A program made the translations under genes and the position numbers. The notes beneath the pieces are model-generated. The model saw only the letters and a program-made list of their open reading frames with translations, had not been told where the DNA came from and did not search any database. Below are positions 56,833 through 64,000 of a DNA stretch of 64,000 bases, piece by piece (position 1 is the first letter of the stretch; each line of letters opens with the position of its first letter). Source of the DNA: Vibrio algarum (lineage in GTDB: Bacteria > Pseudomonadota > Gammaproteobacteria > Enterobacterales > Vibrionaceae); contig NZ_JAQLOI010000003.1 in the NCBI RefSeq assembly GCF_028204155.1, forward strand, positions 496,001-560,000, in the 5' to 3' direction.

Positions 56833-57689
56833 ATGAAACATCAGCTTATCGTTACCTCTCTACTCCTTGCAGCGTCCTCAGTGGCTAGCGCGAATGTGCA
56901 ATTTTCTAATCCCGGAGACGAGTTAGGTGAGCCGTCAAAATATCAACAATACGAAAATATTCTCTCTGCGTCTGAGCTTCAAATTTCAGACCCTGAAGGT
57001 AAAAAAGGCAACAAAGAATACTTTGCATTAGATAACGACTATGCAGGCATCGTTAATAGCAACTTCTACGTGAATAAGTCTACAGAAGCCCTTGTTTTCA
57101 CGATGAAAAATGACCACCTTCGCAATGAGTTACGAGTGCAAAAGAATTTCCGCACTGACTTACCTAGCGAATTTTACAAATTAAGCTCCGAAGTAGAGAT
57201 CATCAATCCAGAAGAGTCAATGAAGGACTCGGATTCAAAGCAAGACGAAATTACTTTCTTACAAGTACACAATAAAGGCTTGGATGATTTGGGAACTCAC
57301 AATGTTCCTCATCCACTATTACGAGTTGTATGGAAACGAGACAAAGATGGTATACAAGGTCATTTTTGGGCGATTGTTAAAAACAACGCCGTCATCTGTA
57401 AGGGGACGTTCGGGAAAAAAATAAAGACAAAGAAATGTGCAAGTCTGAAGTGGCGTATTCTCAAGTTGACTTAGGCAAAGCGCCTACCGGAAAATCAACG
57501 GACTTCGATATTACTGTGGGTAACAAAATATTAGCGATCGATGTTAACGGTGAACGTAAGATGGAAAAAGACATCGACTACTGGCGTCACCTACTGACTT
57601 ACTTCAAAGCAGGTGTTTATAACCAATTTACCAATGGCCAAAGTGAAGCTCACTTCTATAAACTAGAGTACACCGCACTTAAGAATTAA
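56833..57689 (+). pseudogene. PL7 alginate lyase with a frameshift at an A7 run
   Basis: Signal peptide MKHQLIVTSLLLAASSVASA, then all three PL7 hallmarks: LRNELRVQ (R-x-E-L-R), FLQVHNKG (Q-V-H) and, in the second frame, YFKAGVYNQ. The first frame leaves the family after FGKK; the second (KDKEMCKSEVAYSQVDLGKAPTG) runs to 57689. The join is at seven A (57415-57421): eight A would give a 285-residue secreted endolyase. Cleaves alginate by beta-elimination, supplying oligomers for the PL15/SSS operon. Either sequence error, slippage or a dead gene. Confidence 0.88.
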
Positions 57690-57720
57690 CGGCTCTCCAG
57701 TATCGAATGTCAAAAACTCT

Positions 57721-57755
57721 GCAGCCTAGTGATTGTTATCGCAAAGGCTGCTTTT
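57721..57755 (+). terminator. Terminator after the PL7 gene
   Basis: GCAGCC (57721-57726) pairs with GGCTGC (57746-57751), then TTTT. Loop is long (19 nt). Confidence 0.7.
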
Positions 57756-57943
57756 CTACATTGCCTACCAAAATTCCATCTTCGTTCAGTCCACAAGAAC
57801 TAAATCCCCTAAAATATATAAGTGTAAATAAATTACATTTATGACAATTTAGTGAACAATAAAATAGATCTTGATCACATTAATTAAGTGTTATATTGTT
57901 GTTACAAGATATTTAGGTAATTAAATTACAAGAGGACGTCATT

Positions 57944-58144
57944 ATGTTAACCATTATCAAAAATTTATTTATCCCACAAAAAGATTATGCAGGACGCAAT
58001 ATAGATAATGTCATTGTGCGTCTCGCCTTACAATCAGGGACTGACATTCACGCTTGGTCTTACATTACAGAACAATCTGTTTATGAAAATACCATCAGTG
58101 GTATGCGCATTTATCCCCATGAAGTAACGAAACACGCAGCGTAA
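57944..58144 (+). CDS. Small hypothetical protein
   Basis: 66 residues, unrecognised, no signal or membrane segment. AGGA 9 nt before the ATG supports translation. An A/T-rich 250-bp region precedes it. Convergent with the Hsp70 operon. Confidence 0.6.
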   Translation: MLTIIKNLFIPQKDYAGRNIDNVIVRLALQSGTDIHAWSYITEQSVYENTISGMRIYPHEVTKHAA

Positions 58145-58164
58145 AAGTCGGAGTCAATTATCAT

Positions 58165-60993
58165 CTATTCCTTAACAAGACGAAGCCCATGTGGTAACGC
58201 GTCTCCAAAGGCGCGTTTTGACTCTGACTCATCCATTTCTTTCACTTCCTGTACCAATTCTATCCATGCTAACGGTGCTTTACTGCGCTGTAGTTTGCTC
58301 ACTACCTGTTGACTAAAATCATCTGAAATATCAAACAATCTATCTCCCGTTTTACGACACATCATCACCACGGCGAAACCAATTATGGGTTCTTTAGTCC
58401 AATTCTGCTCTAGTAGAGTGGGTAACCATTGCTCTACCTGTTCACGGGGCAATACAGAATGCTGGCTGCCATACATCAATTGACGTGCCGCTATTCGGCC
58501 TAATGCCCACCAGTGAGCCTGAGCATGCTGCGCTTCACTTACCGCTTTATTCATAAACCACTTAGCCATCAATACCTTATCTTCAACATGCAAGTGTTCT
58601 AACGAAGCGCCGAGACGTACCATCGCTTCATAACTTTTTTCTTGCGCTTCTTTGGCAACCTTGGGGTTACGTAACGAACCAGGGTGTAAGTATTTTACAA
58701 TGTCAGACGCAATGGCTTCTTGTTGATCGGAATTAAGACCGCCGGAAATTCTTCTCCAAAATACCCACCAATCACTCCAGCCCTGATGATTCTGATATTG
58801 AATGCCTTGCGAATAGAGTGACCACATCTGTTCTATACGCCAATCGTCGGTTGGGTCACCAAACCCCGGCCTTAGGGCATAGCCAGAGAGTCTAAGCCAG
58901 TTTTTTTCATGTTGTTCTGAACGACGACGTCGTTTTCTTCCTTTCGAAAAGGCGTCGAATACGTGACGTGAAGTCGAAAAGTTCCAATCAGCTCGCTTAC
59001 CTAATTTTTGTTCGAGTTCTTTAACTAATGTTTTTATTGTTTTCGGATCAGCATTTTTTTTGTTACCACTATACGCCGTAGCAATCAGATCTAAGGAGAC
59101 TTGCAACTTAGGCGATAATGTTTCCGACTCTTGGGTAACATCCGCTTGTTTTCTTATCTCAAACTCCACTGCCCAACGTGTTTCTGCATCATCAGTACTA
59201 ACGCATTCTAATTGCAGCGTACCTACTTCAGTCAATTTGCAAGCTAATTGAACTTCTACCCGCTGTTTCTGATTTGCATGCAGCTCGTCTGTGCTTTCTA
59301 TGCGATCTAGAGTTGTAATATAAGGAGGTAGCGGAGTAAAAATATCCGTGTTTACCTTGTACATTGCTCCATTTAAGGCTGGTTTGTTATCACTCAGCTT
59401 GTCATGTATCGACGTTAACAGATTAAACCGAACTGGCTCACCAAGCGTTAGAGAAAATTTACGTCCAGACAATCGAATTTCTTGTCCTTCTTCTATACCT
59501 TTGGACAGCAGACAGATGGCATTACCAAAGCCTTTTTTCTCAGCTAAATGCAAGAAATAGGAACGGGCAGAGCCACCACCAATCTTTAACTGCGCTCCGC
59601 GGCGTGCTTTACCAAAAGCTACCGCCCCCAATGCGACAGCAAGGTCTGGATGAGGATTGTCCAGCACAGTAACGGGGCTTCCTCGCCAGTTACTCAGTAT
59701 GGTTGTCACTTGTTCAGTTACTAGTTCACTATTAAAAACGCCTCCATTAAGCAAGACTCCGACAGGGACCACTGTTTCTTCGACCTGTTGGTTATCAGAG
59801 GCGGCAAGTCCAAGTGCATTTCTGGCAACGGATTGATGCTGAGAAATAAATTCAGCAATATGCTTGGTCACCGCTGGATCGGCGACATAAGGGAGACCGA
59901 ATTCAATAACCGCTCTACGTCTTTTATCTGGCAAATCGGTTATCTGTACCTGAGGAAAGAAACCTTCTAAGGCGATGTTATGTACTTCCTGCTTAGACAG
60001 TGCCACGCTTTTGGTGCCACCAATAAGTTTAGACCCACTACCAAGCATGGTTATCTTTACTTGATCTTGTTCTGTTTTACTAAGCAGCTGCTCTTTTGCC
60101 TTTCGTGTTTGTTGAATCAACTTTGAAAGGCTCGATGCATTCAGTTTTTTGTCTTTATTAAATCGCTGCTCTGCAACATGCGCAAGCGCGAGATCTAGGT
60201 TGTCACCCCCTAGCATAAGGTGCTCACCAACCCCAATACGGTTTAAGGCTAACTCATCATCGACATGTTGGGCTTCAATTAAACTTAAATCGGTCGTCCC
60301 TCCGCCTACATCACATACCAATATGAGCGGAACATCGGTCAACTCGGTTTTTGCTGACTCAGCATGACGCGCATACCAGTCGTAACAAACCGCTTGAGGC
60401 TCTTCCAATAACGCTATTTTACTTAACCCAGCTAACTTAGCAGCCTGAAGAGTAAGTTTCCGAGCACTTTCATCAAACGAGGCCGGAACAGTAACAACTA
60501 CTTCTTGGTTTTCTAAAACATTAATTGGGTTATGGTAGTTCCAAGCCTGCCGTACATGGTTAAGATAACTGGCTGTGGCAACAACAGGAGAAACCTTATC
60601 TACATCTGTACTCGCTACCCATGGCAGAATGTCAGATTCTCTATCTACTGCCTGATGCGACAACCAACTTTTCGCACTTGAAACTTGTCTTCCTTCAACC
60701 TTTGCGCCTAGTTCTCTGGCCCACTCGCCGATAATCGCGGCATTGGTATCTCCCTCCACAGGAAAATTTTCCCATGGTAATACCATGTCATTAGTGGATA
60801 TTTGTTCTTTGGCAGGATGAAATCGAAAAGAAGGTAACAAAGGCTTACGGCTCACTTCTCCCGGAGCGACAAGTTGGTCAATATCAAAAATAGATATCGG
60901 TGATTCTTTTAGTTGATCAGTGATTTCACTGTAAGCGACAACAATATTTGTCGTGCCTAAATCGATACCGACCAAATAACGAGCAGAAGCCAT
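58165..60993 (-). CDS. Large Hsp70-family protein with C-terminal DUF3731-type extension
   Basis: 942 residues. ATPase half with YLVGIDLGTTNIVVAYSE (phosphate 1), VCDVGGGTTDLSLI (phosphate 2) and VLLNGGVFNSELV (adenosine). Middle beta region about 470-630, then a long helical C-terminal part (about 680-942; HVFDAFSKGRKRRRRSEQHEKNW, WVFWRRISGGLN) that normal DnaK lacks. No J-protein or GrpE neighbour. Part of an operon with a second Hsp70 and a DUF2760 protein, 101 nt downstream of the former. Role unknown. Confidence 0.85.
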   Translation of the reverse strand: MASARYLVGIDLGTTNIVVAYSEITDQLKESPISIFDIDQLVAPGEVSRKPLLPSFRFHPAKEQISTNDMVLPWENFPVEGDTNAAIIGEWARELGAKVEGRQVSSAKSWLSHQAVDRESDILPWVASTDVDKVSPVVATASYLNHVRQAWNYHNPINVLENQEVVVTVPASFDESARKLTLQAAKLAGLSKIALLEEPQAVCYDWYARHAESAKTELTDVPLILVCDVGGGTTDLSLIEAQHVDDELALNRIGVGEHLMLGGDNLDLALAHVAEQRFNKDKKLNASSLSKLIQQTRKAKEQLLSKTEQDQVKITMLGSGSKLIGGTKSVALSKQEVHNIALEGFFPQVQITDLPDKRRRAVIEFGLPYVADPAVTKHIAEFISQHQSVARNALGLAASDNQQVEETVVPVGVLLNGGVFNSELVTEQVTTILSNWRGSPVTVLDNPHPDLAVALGAVAFGKARRGAQLKIGGGSARSYFLHLAEKKGFGNAICLLSKGIEEGQEIRLSGRKFSLTLGEPVRFNLLTSIHDKLSDNKPALNGAMYKVNTDIFTPLPPYITTLDRIESTDELHANQKQRVEVQLACKLTEVGTLQLECVSTDDAETRWAVEFEIRKQADVTQESETLSPKLQVSLDLIATAYSGNKKNADPKTIKTLVKELEQKLGKRADWNFSTSRHVFDAFSKGRKRRRRSEQHEKNWLRLSGYALRPGFGDPTDDWRIEQMWSLYSQGIQYQNHQGWSDWWVFWRRISGGLNSDQQEAIASDIVKYLHPGSLRNPKVAKEAQEKSYEAMVRLGASLEHLHVEDKVLMAKWFMNKAVSEAQHAQAHWWALGRIAARQLMYGSQHSVLPREQVEQWLPTLLEQNWTKEPIIGFAVVMMCRKTGDRLFDISDDFSQQVVSKLQRSKAPLAWIELVQEVKEMDESESKRAFGDALPHGLRLVKE

Positions 60994-61028
60994 GATTTAT
61001 CCTTTTTGTATACCTTTTCAAACTTAAA

Positions 61029-61058
61029 GCTGTTCAGTTAAGGTTCTAACCGAACAGC
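61029..61058 (-). terminator. Hairpin between the two Hsp70 genes
   Basis: GCTGTTC (61029-61035) pairs with GAACAGC (61052-61058); an inner GTTA/TAAC pair extends it. Weak T-tract, so probably partial. Confidence 0.5.
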
Positions 61059-61094
61059 CTTATGTAATAAGGGGGCTAACCAGTTTAGCCAGCT

Positions 61095-62969
61095 TTATAC
61101 TTCACGCACGTCAAATTCAACATGCCATTTTTGCCCGTTGTCGGTCGCAATCGCTTCTAAATAGAGTGTACCCAATTCCGTAACTCTAGCGGCAAGCGAG
61201 ACAGGAACAATCTCTCCGGAGTTGCGCCCTTCAGAGGCCTGAAGTGTTACTTGGATCTCTGGAAGTTCTTCTAATTCTTCTGGCTTCCAGTAATCTAAAT
61301 GAGTACCAGCTTGATCATCTCGTCGAGTGGTTGAACCATAAAACTGAAACTGAACCGGTTGGCCTATAATCAACCCAAATTCTCGGCTTTCAACCTGACA
61401 ATATGATCCTTCTTCCATTCCAAATGGAGCAACGCAGATGGCCTCCATCGGGGGCTCCATTCCCGGAATCGCAGGCATAGAACTTTCAATACCAACATAG
61501 TAACTACTTGCTATACCTCCGCGAATGCGCACACCAGTGCCTTGTCTAACGACACCATAATATGCCGCACCATTTGCAACAGCGAGGTCAAGATCTAAAC
61601 CGCTGAGTTTTTTGGCTACTTGGCTATTATTACTTTCAGGGGAATTTATTTGTTCAGCGTTACTTGCTTGCTCAAGCCATGAGTTAATCGTTGCAGTAAG
61701 ACGCTCTTCAAGCAAAGTTGATTTTAACACCCCACCGTTGAACAAGATGGCCGTGGGCTTAATAAAATCGAGAGCCGGTTGTTCACCAAACATACCGCTA
61801 AACACATCTTGCGTTGCATTACTCTGTTTACATAAGAAGGCAGCGATATGGCGAGTAATTCCAGCATCTTGCGCATAAGGTAGCCCCATATGAGTCAATG
61901 CGCTACGCGCTTTTTGAACGGGATGCTCATGTACTTGAACCATAGGGAAAAATCCATCAACCAATGTTTGTTGGACTTCTTCTTTCGTCAACTCAGTTTT
62001 TAGCGTTGTACCGAGTAACTTTGATCCACGACTGGGAATAACGATAGGAACAGAGTGTGTTTCACTATCATTAAGCAAGGCTTCTTTTGCATCTCGACAC
62101 GCTTGTGTGATCGCCTGAATTTGCCATGGTTGAAGATCTTTACCTTCTTGAGCCATCTTCATCTTAATGCGATAAGCAAGGGCGAGATCCATATTGTCTC
62201 CCCCCAAAAGAATGTGCTCACCAACCGCGACACGGTTGAGATTTAGATTACCTTCTTCTTCTGTTACAGCGACCAAAGATAAATCCGTTGTACCACCACC
62301 AATATCCACGACTAAAACAACATCACCAACGTCAACTTCATTTCGCCATTGGTCATTGCTGTTATTTATCCAGCTATATAAAGCCGCTTGTGGTTCTTCA
62401 AGTAAGGTTAAATGCTCAAAACCAACATTTCTCGCGGCTTCTGCAGTCAATTCTCTTGCTGCTGGGTCAAAAGAGGCAGGTACGGTAATGGTAAGATCTT
62501 GTGCTTCTAACCTATGCTCAGGATTTTTAAAATTCCATGCATCTTTCAAATGTTCTAGATACAACTCTGTCGCTCTTAGCGGTGAGATTTTCGCAACTTC
62601 TTCAGGGCTACCTTGAGGAAGAAATGCATCGTGACGATTGACACCTCCGTGACACAACCAAGATTTTGCACTCGCCACAAGGCGAATCGGTGTTTTGGCC
62701 CCAAGATTTCGAGCCACTGCACCCACTAACGCATTTGGTGTGGTTGTCCATGGAAGCACTCGCGAACCTTCGCCCATTTCATATTCAGATGGTTGGTACA
62801 CAAAAGAACCTAATTGTGTTCGGTCTTCAACCTGACCCGGTCCAACTAATTGAGGAACAGTAAAAACCTGTACAGACGCATCTTCATTATTCAATTCAAC
62901 ATAAGACAAAACACAATGAGTTGTCCCTAAGTCAATACCCACACTGAATTTAGAATTAATGTTGTCCAT
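61095..62969 (-). CDS. Hsp70-family protein, short form
   Basis: 624 residues. ATPase motifs SVGIDLGTTHCVLSYVE, VVDIGGGTTDLSLVAV and ILFNGGVLKSTLL. After the ATPase domain a short beta region (about 490-624; CVAPFGMEEGSYCQVESREF, LAARVTELGTLYLEAIATD) replaces the canonical substrate-binding and lid domains. ATG overlaps the TAA of the DUF2760 gene, so the two are coupled. Similar in the ATPase half to the larger Hsp70 downstream, suggesting duplication. Confidence 0.87.
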   Translation of the reverse strand: MDNINSKFSVGIDLGTTHCVLSYVELNNEDASVQVFTVPQLVGPGQVEDRTQLGSFVYQPSEYEMGEGSRVLPWTTTPNALVGAVARNLGAKTPIRLVASAKSWLCHGGVNRHDAFLPQGSPEEVAKISPLRATELYLEHLKDAWNFKNPEHRLEAQDLTITVPASFDPAARELTAEAARNVGFEHLTLLEEPQAALYSWINNSNDQWRNEVDVGDVVLVVDIGGGTTDLSLVAVTEEEGNLNLNRVAVGEHILLGGDNMDLALAYRIKMKMAQEGKDLQPWQIQAITQACRDAKEALLNDSETHSVPIVIPSRGSKLLGTTLKTELTKEEVQQTLVDGFFPMVQVHEHPVQKARSALTHMGLPYAQDAGITRHIAAFLCKQSNATQDVFSGMFGEQPALDFIKPTAILFNGGVLKSTLLEERLTATINSWLEQASNAEQINSPESNNSQVAKKLSGLDLDLAVANGAAYYGVVRQGTGVRIRGGIASSYYVGIESSMPAIPGMEPPMEAICVAPFGMEEGSYCQVESREFGLIIGQPVQFQFYGSTTRRDDQAGTHLDYWKPEELEELPEIQVTLQASEGRNSGEIVPVSLAARVTELGTLYLEAIATDNGQKWHVEFDVREV

Positions 62970-63601
62970 TAAAGCTCTACCTCAGCTGGCGCGATAATCG
63001 AAGCATCATAGTTTTCAGACAACTTAGGCAGGTTCAGTTTATCGGCTTTCCAACCTTTATGAATAAGTGTTCCGCTAAATGGCGCGCTTCCAGTCACATT
63101 ACCAACTAAGCGAATAGCTTGAGAATTAAAGCCTTCATTGATCGTAATACGAGTCTCTTCTTCTTCATTTTGTATATGGGAAAGTACGACATATTCAGAC
63201 AACACTTTTTGCCCACCGGAATGAATAACTCGGGCAGCAGCACCCACTTCATCATCGGAAAAACCGGTTAAATCTTCTTTAAGGAAATCAATCAATCTTG
63301 CTTCTTTTTGCATAATTGAGAGCAGCTGCATTGCAGAATCCGTACTTGCGGTTTTTAACTTTGATTCTACCTCAACTACCTTTTCTACCACTTTCTCAAC
63401 TTCTACTATTTTTTCTACTTCAATTATTTTCTCTACTGGTTTCTCTACTTCAACAATTTTTTCGACTGGTTTTTCAACCGTTTTTTCAATCACTTGGGAT
63501 TTACGGGATACAGCGATAATTAGCAGTAAAATGGAAGATGCTGCTAGTCCTGCATGCAACATATCAAATGTAGTAGGGATCAGATTTAAATCAAAAGTCA
63601 T
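62969..63601 (-). CDS. DUF2760 membrane-anchored coiled-coil protein
   Basis: 210 residues. One hydrophobic segment near the N-terminus (AGLAASSILLLIIAVS, about 17-32), then a Val/Glu/Lys repeat (VEKIVEVEKPVEKIIEVEK and similar, about 36-80) that should form a coiled coil, and a C-terminal DUF2760 domain (about 90-210; LLSIMQKEARLIDFLKEDLTGFSDDEVGAA). First gene of the Hsp70 operon; likely anchors the Hsp70 pair to the membrane, an inference. Confidence 0.83.
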   Translation of the reverse strand: MTFDLNLIPTTFDMLHAGLAASSILLLIIAVSRKSQVIEKTVEKPVEKIVEVEKPVEKIIEVEKIVEVEKVVEKVVEVESKLKTASTDSAMQLLSIMQKEARLIDFLKEDLTGFSDDEVGAAARVIHSGGQKVLSEYVVLSHIQNEEEETRITINEGFNSQAIRLVGNVTGSAPFSGTLIHKGWKADKLNLPKLSENYDASIIAPAEVEL

Positions 63602-63785
63602 TTTTCGCTCTCTGTAAATAACAATTCTGAATGTAACGGACAGACAACGTTTATGGCCGGCTGCCTACAGTAATCAATAAATTGGGACCATTGTCTCATA
63701 TTTCAAGCGTATATGGGTGACAAAATTTTGCCACAAAACTCAATCTATAAATGAAATATCTCACTGATATTGTTATGGTAATGAA

Positions 63786-64000
63786 ATGGCAAATCACAAT
63801 GGAATAAAATTGACGAAGTCAAAGTCACACGCCATCGAATTTAAAAACGTTGATAAATGGTTTGGTTCCTTTCAAGCCTTGGCCGAAATAGATCTTGCGG
63901 TAGCAGAAGGTGAAATTGTTGTTATCTGTGGCCCATCGGGATCTGGAAAATCGACATTAATTCGCTGTATCAATGGCCTAGAGCAATACGACACCGGATC
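63786..64000 (+). CDS. Polar amino-acid ABC transporter ATPase, N-terminal part
   Basis: Cut by the window edge after about 71 residues. [20 protein letters not shown], then [27 protein letters not shown] (Walker A) matches GlnQ/AapP-type ATPases. ATG at 63786. Divergent from the Hsp70 operon; 185 bp between them. Confidence 0.85.
   Translation, partial: MANHNGIKLTKSKSHAIEFKNVDKWFGSFQALAEIDLAVAEGEIVVICGPSGSGKSTLIRCINGLEQYDTG

Overview
The window looks like a chromosomal segment of a marine Vibrionaceae bacterium. Support comes from a ToxR/ToxS-like membrane regulator pair with conserved ToxR blocks, a Vibrio-type porin, Na+-coupled carriers (SSS, DAACS, two AGCS), alginate lyase families PL7 and PL15, CheV, a cold-shock gene and a large RND pump. 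Reading was by eye; family names come from motifs and remembered relatives, not from a database search.

Layout. 1-4323: L-arabinose region, araB (cut by the window edge) divergent from araFGH, with AraC-like and CRP-like sites between; araG and araH each carry a frameshift. 4581-8317: acetyltransferase, MarR-GNAT fusion with a long palindrome over its ribosome-binding site, a 15-copy GGTCTAT repeat, a CYTH/class IV cyclase-like gene, a decayed IS6-family element and tRNA-Gly(UCC). 8528-15847: minus-strand operon for uptake and cleavage of uronate oligosaccharides (SSS symporter, UxaC-like isomerase, two tandem PL15-type lyases). 16250-21276: malic-enzyme remnant, then a dicarboxylate/amino-acid symporter with a clear sigma-54 promoter and two enhancer-like dyads, next to its probable DctB/DctD-type two-component system. 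21776-31591: housekeeping and small genes (Csp, YccF, YaeQ, PpiC, CheV), RND efflux pair, aldo-keto reductase, small HTH regulator.

32026-38663: porin, convergent ToxRS-like pair, MalS-type alpha-amylase, rhodanese, DUF3820, outer-membrane barrel-like protein. 38776-46663: a coherent D-amino-acid catabolic block (Alr, AlsT, DgcN, DgcA, D-amino-acid transaminase, second AGCS carrier). 46922-52964: D-lactate module (Fe-S/FAD dehydrogenase, lactate permease, LysR). 53042-57689: EamA exporter, frameshifted lipoprotein, LysR, frameshifted PL7 alginate lyase. 58165-63601: an operon of DUF2760 protein plus two unusual Hsp70s, the least understood system here. 63786-end: start of an amino-acid ABC ATPase.

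How the genes fit together. PL7 would cut alginate to oligomers, the SSS carrier would import them and the PL15 enzymes would finish them to monomers. In the D-amino-acid block the transaminase would turn D-Ala into pyruvate plus D-Glu, and DgcN/DgcA would remove that D-Glu by acetylation and racemisation. Five coding sequences carry frameshifts, three of them at 7-nt A or T runs; this is either assembly error or real decay/slippage and should be settled before these genes are called dead.
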